Shown here one piece after another: positions 1-9,723 of a DNA stretch of 60,014 nucleotides (position 1 is the first letter of the stretch; every line of letters begins with the position of its first letter). The stretch spans positions 1-60,014 of the forward strand of contig JAJRRA010000016.1 in the NCBI GenBank assembly GCA_024279945.1, given 5' to 3'. The stretch comes from Gammaproteobacteria bacterium. GTDB lineage: Bacteria > Pseudomonadota > Gammaproteobacteria > Xanthomonadales > SZUA-36. Made by a program: the position numbers and the translations under genes. The notes under the pieces were generated by a model, which saw only the letters and a program-made list of their open reading frames with translations, searched no databases and was not told the DNA's origin.

Positions 1-174
1 AGCCACCGGATTACCGCTATTACCTCTTGTGGAATGGGTAATGTGTGGTTACCGGAGGGTTCTTTGCACCTGCCGAGCGCCGGTTGAGGGTGTTTTGAAT
101 CAAACAGAGGCGTTCTGATATTCTGAGCAAACTCTAATTATCAAAACAGGGTCCGCCTTGGTGCAATATGCAGG
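1..174. other. left-edge non-coding stretch
   Basis: I see no convincing coding frame or RNA gene here. The stretch lies downstream of the leftward tautomerase gene, and any gene beyond the window edge cannot be judged. Confidence 0.4.
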
Positions 175-570
175 TTAGTCGTTCAGTGGATCCTCTCCCG
201 TCTGCCAGGATGGCAGTACCCGGTCGCTCAACTGAAAGTCAGGACCATCGTGTTCCGTATATACAATGTAGATGTGTTCCTTCGGCAAGCCCCATCGCAA
301 ACCAAGCTCATTCATAATCGCCAGTGCAAGCCGCCGCTTCTGATCGGCGCTGCGCCCCAGCCGAATATCCGCGTTGAGAAATGCGATCTGGCCATCGTCA
401 CCGGCGCGACCAAAGACCAGGTCATGGTGCTGGTAACAGCGGAATGTCATGCCTATATGATCTGTGCCGGTGCCCATGATGGCTGCAAAATGGTCCCGGA
501 CCGCATCGGCGAAGGCGGCTTTTTCTTTACGTTTCGGAGTGAAATTCAGTTCAAACTGTAAATGTGGCAT
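175..570 (-). CDS. tautomerase superfamily protein
   Basis: A 131-residue protein beginning Met-Pro-His-Leu. After Met removal, Pro would be N-terminal, as in the tautomerase superfamily where Pro1 is the catalytic base or nucleophile. The length suits the longer MIF/cis-CaaD-like members, which fuse two beta-alpha-beta units, rather than the ~62-residue 4-oxalocrotonate tautomerases. The start is supported by a GGGGAG Shine-Dalgarno just upstream. The next gene upstream on the same strand region is the GMC oxidoreductase, whose stop lies about 50 bases away, so co-transcription is plausible. The substrate cannot be inferred. Confidence 0.75.
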   Translation of the reverse strand: MPHLQFELNFTPKRKEKAAFADAVRDHFAAIMGTGTDHIGMTFRCYQHHDLVFGRAGDDGQIAFLNADIRLGRSADQKRRLALAIMNELGLRWGLPKEHIYIVYTEHDGPDFQLSDRVLPSWQTGEDPLND

Positions 571-621
571 GGTAACTCCCCATCTAACCCGAACATTTGT
601 GGATAAATTAAGCAGGCAGAA

Positions 622-2184
622 TTATGCCCCTGCGGCGAACTTTTCAGCAATCATCATGACCGGAGCATTGGTGTTGCCGGATATCAGTTCGGGCATGATG
701 GATGCGTCGACTACGGACAAGGACTGCAGGCCGTGGACATTGAGTTGTGGGTCTACAACGGCCATCTCATCCGTGCCCATTTTGCAGGTACCGATGGGAT
801 GATAGATGGATTCCGCCTTCTGACGGATAAATGCCATGATCTCTTCTTCAGATTGAATCTTTGCACCTGGGAACACTTCTTCACCAATATAGGGTTTGAA
901 TGTTTCCTGGGAGTAGATTTTCCGTGCCAGGGTCGCGCATTCCAGCATCATTTTGCGGTCGTATTCTTTGCTCAGGTAGTTGGGCTGGATGGCTGGTGCT
1001 TCGCCTGGATCGGCGGATTTCAAAGTCAGTTGCCCACGACTTTCCGGGCGCAGGGCGCAGGCGTGGATCGTCATACCGTATCCGGGCAGAATATTTCTGC
1101 CGTGGTCATCGAGCAGGGCCGGGACGAAGTGCATTTGGATATCGGGCCGGTCATCCTGTGCGTGCCGGCTGACGATGAAACCTCCCGCCTCGGCGACATT
1201 CGATGCACCGGGGCCTTTACGGCCGAAGAGGTAGCGCAGGCCTACGGTAATTTCGTTAAGCCGGTCATAGGTGATGGGCTCTTTGCTGGCCCGGAGCGTG
1301 CAGATATCGAGATGGTCCTGCAGGTTGCGGCCGACACCGGGTAAGTCCAGATGTACGTTGATTGTATGTTTGCGCAGATGATCGGCGGGCCCGATACCGG
1401 ACAACAGCAGGAGTTGGGGCGAATTGATGGCGCCACCGGCCAGGATGACATGGCCGCCGCGCACAGTTTGTTGTTTGCCTTTGCGCCGGTAGATCAAGCC
1501 CGTGGCGCGGTCACTTTCGATAAGCACTTTTTCGGCCAGCGAATGCGTGCGGACTTCAAGATTTGAACGGCTCAGCGCCGGTCGAAGATAGGCATCGGCT
1601 GAGCTGCAGCGCCGGCCATTTTTCTGGGTCACCTGATAATAACCAAATCCCCGCTGGTGTGGGCCGTTGAAGTCATCGGTTCGGTTGAAGCCTGCCTGGA
1701 CGGCAGCCTCGATGAATTTTCCGGAAAGGAGATTGGTATGACGCAGGTTTTGCACACTGAGCAGTCCACCGGTTCCGTGGTAATCGGAAGCGCCATTTTC
1801 ATAATCTTCCAGCTTGATAAACCAGGGCAGAACCTGGTCAAAGCCCCAGCCTTTTGCGCCGCCTTGCGCCCAGGAATCGTAATCCTTGCGGTGGCCACGG
1901 CAATAGCACATCGCATTGATCGAACTGGAGCCGCCCAGCACTTTTCCTCGCGGCCAGAAAAGCCGGCGCTGGTTCAGTTCCTGCTGGGGTTCCGTTTCAT
2001 AGCCCCAGTTGATTTTGGACATGGAGGCGAGTTTGGCCAGTCCGGCCGGCATATGGATGAAGGGATGCCAGTCCTTGCCGCCGGCTTCCAGCAGAAGGAC
2101 ACGATTGCTGGGGTTTTCGCTGAATCGATTGGCCAGCACACAGCCCGCTGAGCCTGCCCCGACGATGATGTAATCAAATTCCAT
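622..2184 (-). CDS. GMC-family FAD-dependent oxidoreductase (choline dehydrogenase-like)
   Basis: A 520-residue flavoprotein. The N-terminal YIIVGAGSAGCVLANR is the FAD-binding Rossmann motif. RGKVLGGSSSINAM is GMC signature 1, and GGAINSPQLLLLSGIGP is signature 2. The C-terminal YHPIGTCKMG and SGNTNAPVMMIAEK segments carry the expected active-site His and Asn regions. The family oxidises alcohols to aldehydes and includes choline, alkanol and polyethylene-glycol dehydrogenases. No betB or betI neighbour is present, so a glycine-betaine role is not supported, and an alcohol dehydrogenase of unknown substrate is the safest reading. The length is normal for the family. Confidence 0.9.
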   Translation of the reverse strand: MEFDYIIVGAGSAGCVLANRFSENPSNRVLLLEAGGKDWHPFIHMPAGLAKLASMSKINWGYETEPQQELNQRRLFWPRGKVLGGSSSINAMCYCRGHRKDYDSWAQGGAKGWGFDQVLPWFIKLEDYENGASDYHGTGGLLSVQNLRHTNLLSGKFIEAAVQAGFNRTDDFNGPHQRGFGYYQVTQKNGRRCSSADAYLRPALSRSNLEVRTHSLAEKVLIESDRATGLIYRRKGKQQTVRGGHVILAGGAINSPQLLLLSGIGPADHLRKHTINVHLDLPGVGRNLQDHLDICTLRASKEPITYDRLNEITVGLRYLFGRKGPGASNVAEAGGFIVSRHAQDDRPDIQMHFVPALLDDHGRNILPGYGMTIHACALRPESRGQLTLKSADPGEAPAIQPNYLSKEYDRKMMLECATLARKIYSQETFKPYIGEEVFPGAKIQSEEEIMAFIRQKAESIYHPIGTCKMGTDEMAVVDPQLNVHGLQSLSVVDASIMPELISGNTNAPVMMIAEKFAAGA

Positions 2185-2348
2185 ACGGTCACGTATTGAG
2201 TAGACAAGGCATCTTTAACCAATTAGTGCTTATAAACAAGCCCTGATCGGGTGAATTGAGAGAAATAATCAAGCCGGATGACGCGAATCAATATTCCTGG
2301 CTTCGCGCTATACTTGACGCCCCGTAATTGAATCAGAGCGACAAGGCA

Positions 2349-5300
2349 GTGACACTGACCAAAATGGCACTCTCCAATCCGGTTGCTGTGATCGTGGCCT
2401 GCATCCTTGTGGTTATTTTCGGGATGATCAGTCTTTTCCGCCTGCCGATCCAGATGACGCCGGATATAACACGCCCGGAAATCTCCATCACGACCGGTTG
2501 GCGGGCATCTGCGCCCAACGAAATTGAATCAGAAATCATAGAGCCCCAGGAAGACGTCCTGCGCAGTGTGCCTAGCCTGCTGAAGCTGGAATCAACCTCC
2601 AGCTATGGCCAGGGCTCCATCAGCCTGGAATTTGCCATTGGCACCGACATGAGCCGGGCTCTGATCGAAGTGATGAATCGCCTCAACCAGGTACCGCGCT
2701 ACCCGGTGGACGCCAATGAGCCGGTGATTCGCGTGGGCGGAAACCGTTTTGAAAAAGTGATTGCCTGGTTTGCTATCCAGACCAAGCCTGGTAATGAACG
2801 GCCAATTGCAAGTTATCAGGATTTTGTCGATGATACAGTGGTCACCCGTCTGGAGCGGATTCCGGGGGTTTCCCAAACCGGTTCATTCGGTGGACGCCCG
2901 TTTGAGGTCAGGATTACCTTTGATCCTTTCAAGGCGGCGAATATCGGCCTGGACCTCACCGGTATTTCCTCTGAGCTGGGAAGTAATTCGGACGTGTCGG
3001 CGGGCTCTACCGAAGTTGGCCGGCGCCAGTACACTCTGCGCTTCAGTGGCCGCTATGACATCAGTTCGCTCGGCGATTTGGTTCTGGAATGGCGGGACGG
3101 CAAGCCAATCCGCCTGAATGACATCGCGCGTATCGAGATGATGATGGTGGATCCGGCCACGCAGTTACATCAGAATGGCGGCCCTTCGCTTGCGGTGAAT
3201 GTGATCCCCGAGTCAGGTGTTAACGTGCTTGAGGTCATGAAAAATCTCAAGTCTGTGATTGCGGACCTGGCGGATAATGAACTGGCCCGCGCCGACCTGA
3301 CCATTCAGCAGGATTATGACGAAACCGTGTACGTCAAGTCTTCCATCGGCATGGTGCGCACCAATTTGTTGCTGGGTATGTTTCTGGCCATCGTGGTCTT
3401 GTGGTGGTTTTTACGGAAATTTCGCGCCACACTGAGTGTGGCGATTGCCATTCCCTTGTGCCTGTTAATCGCCTTTATGGTGCTGGACTTCACCGGCAGG
3501 ACGCTAAATATCATTTCCATGGCGGGCCTGGCTTTTGCCACGGGTATGGTGCTGGATGCGGCTATCGTCGTGCTGGAGAACATTTTCCGTCAGCGTGAGG
3601 CAGGGCGTGAAGGTGACGAAGCCGCCCTTCGCGGTACCTCTCAGGTCTGGGGTGCACTGCTTGCCTCCACCGCCACTACTGTTGCCATTTTTATGCCCGT
3701 GGTGTTCCTGCAGGATGAAGCAGGGCAGTTGTTCGGCGACCTGGCTGTGACTATTTCGGCAGCGGTCATTGCCTCCTTGCTGGTGGCAGTGACGGTGTTG
3801 CCTACAGCAGCAGCAGACTGGGTCAAGGGCGAAGCCATCGAGGATCATCATCGTGACTGGTGGCGCTGGGTGACGCGGCACATTATGAGTTGGACGGATA
3901 CGCCCAGGCGTCGCTGGACTTTCATAGGCTTGCTGATCGGGGCTCCGTTGCTGCTTGCGGCGCTGTTGATCCCGCCGGCAGATTACTTACCAGAGGGTAA
4001 GCGGAATTTTTTCTTCGGTTTTATGGTAACGCCGCCGGGCATCGGTGTAGAGACCGTATCCCGTGAACTTATGGATGTTGTTGACCAACGTCTCAGACCG
4101 TACATGGACGGTGAAAAACCACAGCAGATCAGGAGCTATTTTCTCGGTGTCTCGCCCACATTCGGTATGTTCATAGGCGGTGAAGCGGTAGATCCTGCTG
4201 ACATAGATGCACTGCTGAATATTCTTAATACAGAGATTCTGACAGGATTTCCCGACACCTTCGGCTTTGCGCAGCGCCGGGCCGTATTCGGTGGTTCACG
4301 TGGAGGACGCAATATTGACGTGGATCTTCAGGCGGACTCTTTTGCATCTCTGTTGGATGCAGGCCGGGCTGGTTTCTCCGCCATTATGCAGGCATTACCT
4401 GGCTCCAGTGTCCGGCCTTCTCCCAGCCTGGAATTGGCGGAACCACAACTCAGACTGATCCCGGATGACCGGAAAATTGCCGAAGTCGGTTGGAATCGCT
4501 CCCGTTTGGCAACCATCATACGGGCCATGGGAGACGGCGCCTTTCTGGGCGAATATTTTGATGGCAGCCGACGTTATAATGTCATCCTGCGGGCCGAAGA
4601 GTGGTACACGCCCGAAGAACTGGCGGCCATGCCGGTGGCTACCGCCAGTGGAGAAGTGCTGACCATTGGTGAACTCACCCGTGTGACCCGCACAGCAGGG
4701 CCGTCGCAAATCCGGCGGATCGACCGCAAGCGTACCCTGACATTGCAGGTAACTCCGCCGTCCGGTATGGCCATGGAAGAAGCGCTGGCGGTGATCAATG
4801 AACGGGTCAAACCCGCAATTTTGCCCTTGCTGCCAAAGAACGGCTCGATCACCCTGCGTGGTACTGCTGAAGCGCTGGATCAGGCTCTTGTGAGCATGTC
4901 GGGCAGCTTCGTTCTGGCTATCGTACTACTCTATCTGCTGATTTCTGCCCTGTTCCGCTCATTCACCGATTCTCTGTTGGTGATTCTGACCATCCCCATG
5001 GCGACAGTTGGCGGTATTATGTCCTTGCGACTGATGGACTTTGCGCTATTGTCTACGGGTGGGCAACAGATGGATTTGCTGACCATGATTGGATTTGTAA
5101 TCCTGTTGGGCCTGGTTGTGAACAACGCCATTTTGTTGGTCTATCGTGCCCGGGATGCCGAGCGCGAAGGCATGGGTCGGCGGGATGCAGTTGAAAGTGC
5201 GATCCGCCTGCGTTTGCGCCCCATCCTGATGAGTACTACCACCAGTATTTTCGGTATGTTGCCGTTGATGTTGATCCCGGGTTCAGGCACGGAACTGTAT

Positions 5301-5423
5301 CGGGGCATGGCAGCGGTGATTGTTGGTGGTATGCTGATCAGCACATTGTTTACCCTGTTGCTGCTTCCCAGCCTGTTACGTATGAAAGAAGAATTGAAAC
5401 CTGCGCTTGCGCAAGCGAACTGA
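2349..5423 (+). CDS. RND-family efflux transporter, inner-membrane permease subunit
   Basis: About 1,024 residues with AcrB/HAE1 architecture. There is an N-terminal transmembrane helix (ALSNPVAVIVACILVVIFG), a large periplasmic loop, a central helix bundle with the TM4 motif GMVLDAAIVVLENI, a second periplasmic loop, and a C-terminal bundle with GFVILLGLVVNNAILLV. These are proton-driven exporters. The GTG at 2349 gives MTLTKMALSNP, the usual family N terminus. A TTG at 2328 would add seven residues, and neither start has a strong Shine-Dalgarno. The adaptor gene follows with no gap. No outer-membrane TolC-type gene is adjacent, so the complex probably borrows one. The substrate is unknown. 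Confidence 0.92.
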   Translation: MTLTKMALSNPVAVIVACILVVIFGMISLFRLPIQMTPDITRPEISITTGWRASAPNEIESEIIEPQEDVLRSVPSLLKLESTSSYGQGSISLEFAIGTDMSRALIEVMNRLNQVPRYPVDANEPVIRVGGNRFEKVIAWFAIQTKPGNERPIASYQDFVDDTVVTRLERIPGVSQTGSFGGRPFEVRITFDPFKAANIGLDLTGISSELGSNSDVSAGSTEVGRRQYTLRFSGRYDISSLGDLVLEWRDGKPIRLNDIARIEMMMVDPATQLHQNGGPSLAVNVIPESGVNVLEVMKNLKSVIADLADNELARADLTIQQDYDETVYVKSSIGMVRTNLLLGMFLAIVVLWWFLRKFRATLSVAIAIPLCLLIAFMVLDFTGRTLNIISMAGLAFATGMVLDAAIVVLENIFRQREAGREGDEAALRGTSQVWGALLASTATTVAIFMPVVFLQDEAGQLFGDLAVTISAAVIASLLVAVTVLPTAAADWVKGEAIEDHHRDWWRWVTRHIMSWTDTPRRRWTFIGLLIGAPLLLAALLIPPADYLPEGKRNFFFGFMVTPPGIGVETVSRELMDVVDQRLRPYMDGEKPQQIRSYFLGVSPTFGMFIGGEAVDPADIDALLNILNTEILTGFPDTFGFAQRRAVFGGSRGGRNIDVDLQADSFASLLDAGRAGFSAIMQALPGSSVRPSPSLELAEPQLRLIPDDRKIAEVGWNRSRLATIIRAMGDGAFLGEYFDGSRRYNVILRAEEWYTPEELAAMPVATASGEVLTIGELTRVTRTAGPSQIRRIDRKRTLTLQVTPPSGMAMEEALAVINERVKPAILPLLPKNGSITLRGTAEALDQALVSMSGSFVLAIVLLYLLISALFRSFTDSLLVILTIPMATVGGIMSLRLMDFALLSTGGQQMDLLTMIGFVILLGLVVNNAILLVYRARDAEREGMGRRDAVESAIRLRLRPILMSTTTSIFGMLPLMLIPGSGTELYRGMAAVIVGGMLISTLFTLLLLPSLLRMKEELKPALAQAN

Positions 5424-6482
5424 ATGAGAGTGATGATCCAATTGCCGAAAATAAAAGCCAGCCTGGGCTTGCTGTTGGTGGTGTTGACCCAAGTGGCCTG
5501 GTCCCAGGATAGTCAGCCCGCACTGGTGAAAGTTAGTGAAGCCAGCATGCAGGATATTGCGCCGATTACCCTGGTTCCAGGTACGGTGGTGAGCAGGAAT
5601 GACGCCAGGCTGTCGGCCGAAGTACAGGGCAGGCTCACCCGTGTTGCGGACGTGGGTACGGTGGTCGCTATCGGAGAGACAGTCGCTGAAATCGAGGATA
5701 CCAGCCTTCGTTTGAGGCAGGCCGAACTGCAGGCGGAAGTGAAACGGGCTGAAGCTCGTTTACGTTACCTGGAGAGTGAGGAGAAACGGTTCACTCAACT
5801 GGCTGAGTCCAATCTGGCTGCCCAGGCTCAGTTGGACCAGACGAGATCGGATCGTGATATGGCCCGGGGAGATTTGGATATCGCACGCGCCAGGCTCGCC
5901 CAGAATGCAAATCAGCTGGCCCGCACCCGGATCATGGCTCCGTTCAACGGTGTAGTCGTAGAGCGCCTGATGACTCCCGGTGAACGTGTGACCGAAGGCA
6001 GCAATGTCATTCGCCTGGTGGATCAGAAAAATCTGGAGGTGATCGCGCGCGCGCCACTGGAATACTATCCATTCGTTCAGGTGGGGCAGTTGCTCGATAT
6101 GCGGGCCGGGGAACGGGTGACTTTTGGCGAGGTTCGCACGGTCGTCGCGGTGGGTGATGAGCACACCCACCAGTTTGAGTTGCGCCTGGACCTGGAAGGA
6201 AGCCACTTTCCGGTCGGACGAACCGTGCGCGTATCGATACCAACGGCGGACTCACACAAAGTACTGACGGTTCCGCGGGATGCTCTGGTGTTGCGCCCGG
6301 ACGGGCCGAGCGTATTTATTGTTGACGCAAACAATGTGGCTCACCAGATCCGCGTAACGATTGGTGTAGGTCAGGGGGAACACATTGAAGTGCGTGGCGC
6401 CGTTTCTCCCGGAGACCGGGTCATCATACGTGGCAATGAAAGGCTGCGGCCGGGACAAGCCGTTAATATCATGGACAGCTAG
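5424..6482 (+). CDS. RND efflux periplasmic adaptor (membrane fusion protein)
   Basis: 352 residues. The start ATG immediately follows the pump's TGA (TGAATG), implying one transcript and likely coupled translation. The N terminus has a signal-peptide-like stretch (LGLLLVVLTQVAWSQ) without a lipobox cysteine. Next come a biotinyl-lipoyl half (ARLSAEVQGRLTRVADVGTVV), a helical hairpin around residues 90-160 rich in Ala, Glu and Arg, the second lipoyl half (RIMAPFNGVVVERLMTPGERV) and a beta-barrel/membrane-proximal region. This is the MacA/AcrA fold that links the inner-membrane pump to an outer-membrane channel. The permease-first order is less common than adaptor-first. Confidence 0.9.
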   Translation: MRVMIQLPKIKASLGLLLVVLTQVAWSQDSQPALVKVSEASMQDIAPITLVPGTVVSRNDARLSAEVQGRLTRVADVGTVVAIGETVAEIEDTSLRLRQAELQAEVKRAEARLRYLESEEKRFTQLAESNLAAQAQLDQTRSDRDMARGDLDIARARLAQNANQLARTRIMAPFNGVVVERLMTPGERVTEGSNVIRLVDQKNLEVIARAPLEYYPFVQVGQLLDMRAGERVTFGEVRTVVAVGDEHTHQFELRLDLEGSHFPVGRTVRVSIPTADSHKVLTVPRDALVLRPDGPSVFIVDANNVAHQIRVTIGVGQGEHIEVRGAVSPGDRVIIRGNERLRPGQAVNIMDS

Positions 6483-6512
6483 TTCACCCCTCAAGCGACG
6501 CAGACTCCAACC

Positions 6513-7805
6513 ATGACCAACGCCATCAAGACGGGTCACAGGAAGAATTTTCTCGAACGTCTGGTTCGCGTGAACCCGGGTGAATGGCCTCGCCTGGCGA
6601 TCGCATTTTGTTATTTTTTCTTTCTTCTCGGCGGATATTTCATGTTGCGGCCCATCCGCGGCACCGTGGCGGCCAATAACAGCGATGTCCTGCACTGGCT
6701 TTACACCGGCACTTTTCTCACCATGCTGGCGATCGTGCCACTTTTTGGTTTTCTGGTTTCCCGTTTTCGGCGGGGACAGTTCATCCCGGCGATTTACTTG
6801 TTTTTCCTGTTCGACCTGGGCTTGTTCATCATCGGTTTCAGGGATGACGATACGCCGTTATGGATGCAAAGAACGTTTTACATCTGGCTCAGTGTGTTCA
6901 ATCTTTTTGTGGTTTCGATCTTCTGGAGTTTCATGACGGACATCTTCCGGCCGGGGCAGGCCCAGCGCCTGTTTGGCTTCATCATGGCGGGAGGCAGTCT
7001 GGGCGCAATGACCGGGTCGTGGATAAGCACTGCCTTTGTTCTCCAACTGGGCTCACGCAACATGATGGTGGCGGCAGCGGCCTGCCTGCTGGTCGCCACC
7101 GTACTGGCGGTGACGCTGGGCCGTTACACCAGGAAGCAGCACCACAGCCGGCCAACCGCTGTTATCGGTGGAAAAATCTGGGATGGTGCTGTGCGTGTTT
7201 TTCAATCCAAATACCTGCTGTATGTCTGCCTGTTGATGCTGTTGCACAACTTGACTCCAACGTTTCTCTATAATGGCCTGGCAGTGCTGGTTAACGATCA
7301 GATCACAGGTTTTGATCAACGTACCCATTTTTTTAGCATCGTCGACCTGATCGTCCAGGTGCTGGCATTCAGCCTCCAGTTCCTGGTCACTTCGCGTCTG
7401 GTGACCAGTCTTGGTATGCCAAGAACGCTGGTGATGGTTCCAATGATGCTTGCAGCCGGCTTCGTCCTGCTGGGCAACACCATGGGCCCGGTCCTGTTTG
7501 CGGCCGTCCAGGTAGCCCAGCGTTCGATGAACTACGGGGTGCTGGGCCCGACCAAGGAAATGTTGTTTACCGTGGTGGATCGAGAAACCCGATACAAGAG
7601 CAAGAATTTCATCGACACGGTGGTTTATCGCGGCAGCGATGTGACCGCAAGCTGGATTTTCAAAGGCCTGACATCGGCCGGTTTGTCCCTGTCGCAGATC
7701 AGCTGGTTCTATCTGCCGGTGATGGGCTTGTGGGGCCTGGGCGCCTGGCGGCTGGGTAAACTCTATATCGGGCTGCGTCAGCAGGCAAACGCACGAAATC
7801 ACTGA
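6513..7805 (+). CDS. MFS-fold carrier related to NTP/NDP (ATP:ADP antiporter) translocases
   Basis: A 430-residue polytopic membrane protein with about 12 hydrophobic segments. The first segment ends in GGYFMLRPIRGTVA, which resembles the start of the Tlc/NTT-like proteins of free-living bacteria. The signature MTDIFRPGQAQRLFGFIMAGGSLGA also fits this group, as does GVLGPTKEMLFTVVDRETRYKSKNFIDT near the C terminus. Free-living relatives are often annotated as MFS or Npt1/Npt2-type transporters without a proven substrate, so nucleotide exchange should not be assumed. It starts 30 bases after the RND adaptor gene on the same strand and may be co-transcribed. A short palindromic repeat follows its stop. 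Confidence 0.75.
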   Translation: MTNAIKTGHRKNFLERLVRVNPGEWPRLAIAFCYFFFLLGGYFMLRPIRGTVAANNSDVLHWLYTGTFLTMLAIVPLFGFLVSRFRRGQFIPAIYLFFLFDLGLFIIGFRDDDTPLWMQRTFYIWLSVFNLFVVSIFWSFMTDIFRPGQAQRLFGFIMAGGSLGAMTGSWISTAFVLQLGSRNMMVAAAACLLVATVLAVTLGRYTRKQHHSRPTAVIGGKIWDGAVRVFQSKYLLYVCLLMLLHNLTPTFLYNGLAVLVNDQITGFDQRTHFFSIVDLIVQVLAFSLQFLVTSRLVTSLGMPRTLVMVPMMLAAGFVLLGNTMGPVLFAAVQVAQRSMNYGVLGPTKEMLFTVVDRETRYKSKNFIDTVVYRGSDVTASWIFKGLTSAGLSLSQISWFYLPVMGLWGLGAWRLGKLYIGLRQQANARNH

Positions 7806-7815
7806 ATGTATGCCG

Positions 7816-7839
7816 GGGTCAGGTTCCCGAACCTGACCC
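7816..7839. repeat. GGGTCAGGTTC palindromic repeat, copy 1
   Basis: Perfect 11-base arms GGGTCAGGTTC and GAACCTGACCC separated by CC. The copy sits 10 bases after the stop of the carrier gene. The same core recurs at 51103-51142 and, truncated, at 59862-59880. There is no T tract on either side, so it is not a canonical intrinsic terminator. It is best viewed as a dispersed extragenic palindrome (REP-like). Confidence 0.7.
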
Positions 7840-7890
7840 ATCGAACTGGCGGAGCGGGTTCTGTTAACAACATGCTTTGCAGTGTGCTGG

Positions 7891-8664
7891 CTAAACCTCT
7901 GCCGGGTGAAAACGCGCTCCATGCTTCCCCTGGATCATTTCCACCGGGCAACCGTAGAGTTTTTCCAGATTGACTTCATTAAGCATGTCTTCGCGGTGCC
8001 CGGCTATCCAGTCGCCGTTTCCGAGCAGCATCAGAATATGGCTGCAATAACGTGCCGCCAGGTTGATGTCATGCAGGGCGGCAATGGCTGCAAATCCACC
8101 CCGCCGAATCCGCTCCCGGATCATGCCCATGATTTGCACCTGATGCCTGAGGTCCAGGTGGTTGGTCGGTTCATCCAGCAACATGATCTCCGGGTCCTGA
8201 ACCAGCAGGGCGGCGAACGCCAGCCTGCGGGCCTCACCACCCGAGAGCCCGGTCACGCTACGCCCGGAAAATGCGTCGAGTTCCACCGCTTTGAGTGCAT
8301 CACGGGCTTTTTGCAGATCATCCGGTCCTTCACGCTCCCAGTAGGCCAGGTGTGGGTGCCGGCCGGTTAAAGCGGTTTGGATTACGCTGGAGTCGAACAC
8401 GTAAACTGTGTATTGCTGCAGCATACCAACGTGCCGGGCGACCAGTTTGCGCGGCAGTTCGTTGATGTCGCGGGATTCGAGAAATACCTGTCCGGATACC
8501 GGGTTCAATAAGCCGGCCAGGCATTTAAGCAGGGTTGTTTTGCCAATACCGTTCGGACCCAACAGCCCCCAGAACTCGCCGGGAGCCAGTTCCATGCTCA
8601 GCTTGGTTGCCACATCAATGCTACCGATGTGCACATCAAGTTGTTTACAGCCCAGTACCGTCAT
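7891..8664 (-). CDS. ABC transporter ATP-binding protein (FecE/BtuD type)
   Basis: 257 residues with all nucleotide-binding motifs: Walker A GPNGIGKTT, signature LSGGEARRLAFA, Walker B IMLLDEPTNHLDL and the switch histidine in ALHDINLA. It powers import of a chelated metal or cofactor (cobalamin, haem or siderophore) with the adjacent permease. Its ATG overlaps the permease TGA by four bases (ATGA), so the two are translationally coupled. No periplasmic binding protein gene is adjacent. The riboswitch-controlled btuB nearby makes cobalamin a reasonable substrate, but this pair has no riboswitch of its own, so an iron chelate is also possible. Confidence 0.85.
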   Translation of the reverse strand: MTVLGCKQLDVHIGSIDVATKLSMELAPGEFWGLLGPNGIGKTTLLKCLAGLLNPVSGQVFLESRDINELPRKLVARHVGMLQQYTVYVFDSSVIQTALTGRHPHLAYWEREGPDDLQKARDALKAVELDAFSGRSVTGLSGGEARRLAFAALLVQDPEIMLLDEPTNHLDLRHQVQIMGMIRERIRRGGFAAIAALHDINLAARYCSHILMLLGNGDWIAGHREDMLNEVNLEKLYGCPVEMIQGKHGARFHPAEV

Positions 8665-9644
8665 TGCTTCACCTTCGCCCGGTTGAGCAGCAACAGGAAC
8701 AGCGGTACACCGATCAGGGCGGTCACCACACCCACCGGAAGCTGCCGTGGTGCCAGCAGGGTCCGGGCCAGGGTGTCGGAGAAGACCAGGAAAAAACCGC
8801 CAAACAGCGCAGCTGAAGGCAACAGAATTCGATGGTCAGAACCCACGATTAGTCGCATCAAATGAGGTACGATCAGGCCGACAAAACCAATGTTACCGGC
8901 GATTGAAACGGCAGTGGCAGTGAGAATGGAAGCCAGCAGGTAAACCAGCCACAGTACTTTCCGGGTTGGCTCACCAAGCAAGCGGGCCGTAGTTTCTCCC
9001 ATCGCAAGTACGTTCAGGCTGCGGGCCATGCCCAGGCAAATCAGGAAAATAAAGATCAATGTTGCAAATGCCCAGGAGGGTAGCTGGGAGTAACTCAGGT
9101 CTCCAATCAGCCAGAACAGCATGCCGCGGAGGCTGCCGTCAGGACTCAGTGTCAGTAACAAGCTGATCAGGGCGGCCCAACCCGAAGCGGTCACCACGCC
9201 TGTGAGCAACAGGCGCGTCCTGCTCCAAGGGCCTTCTCCGCGAGCAAGGCTGAATACAATCAGGATGGAAACCAGTGCGCCTGCCCAGGCCAGCGGTGGC
9301 AGTAACGAAGCCGACACGCCAACGGTCATGCCGAGCAGGGTGGCGAAAGATGCGCCTCCCGAGACACCCAGGATATAAGGATCTGCAAGCGGGTTGCGCA
9401 ACAATACCTGCATCAAGCAGCCGGAAAGGGATAACAGTGCACCGACCGTCCATGCGGCGGTTGCCCGGGGTATGCGCAAACGCCACACCAGCTCTCCGAA
9501 TTCAGAGGCGGGATGGAGCAGGGCATTGGTCCACTGGTCCCAATCAAGTGATACGGATCCTGCTGCCGCCGCCACGATAATACTGGCGGCGGACAGTATC
9601 ACCAGAAAAAAAAACAATAAGCGCCGATGTGCGGTTGGCATCAT
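8661..9644 (-). CDS. FecCD/BtuC-family ABC transporter permease
   Basis: About 327 residues and highly hydrophobic. It has the FecCD-family segments [39 protein letters not shown] and [19 protein letters not shown]. Ten transmembrane helices are expected for the family. I place the start at the ATG at 9644 (MMPTAHRRL). An upstream in-frame GTG at 9692 would add 16 residues unlike a family N terminus. It is divergent from rppH, with a gap of about 80 bases, and coupled by overlap to the ATPase gene. Together they form an inner-membrane importer for a cobalamin- or siderophore-type ligand, with a missing or distant binding protein. Confidence 0.85.
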   Translation of the reverse strand: MMPTAHRRLLFFFLVILSAASIIVAAAAGSVSLDWDQWTNALLHPASEFGELVWRLRIPRATAAWTVGALLSLSGCLMQVLLRNPLADPYILGVSGGASFATLLGMTVGVSASLLPPLAWAGALVSILIVFSLARGEGPWSRTRLLLTGVVTASGWAALISLLLTLSPDGSLRGMLFWLIGDLSYSQLPSWAFATLIFIFLICLGMARSLNVLAMGETTARLLGEPTRKVLWLVYLLASILTATAVSIAGNIGFVGLIVPHLMRLIVGSDHRILLPSAALFGGFFLVFSDTLARTLLAPRQLPVGVVTALIGVPLFLLLLNRAKVKQ

Positions 9645-9723
9645 AAGGAATAAACGATTAACATTCAGAGACCGGAATAGTGGAAGTATCACACGTGCGA
9701 ATCAAGGCAGGCAAGTAGCAAAA

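Noticed and set aside
733-1344. Long plus-strand open frame opposite the GMC oxidoreductase
   Set aside because: It is antisense to a clear coding gene with intact family motifs and shows no recognisable protein features of its own.
7816-7839. Palindrome as an intrinsic terminator
   Set aside because: No run of T follows either arm, and the same core is found after unrelated genes, so a dispersed repeat is a better description.
9394-9723. N-terminal extension of RppH of 110 residues
   Set aside because: It overlaps the divergent permease gene, has no family resemblance, and RppH begins properly at 9724.
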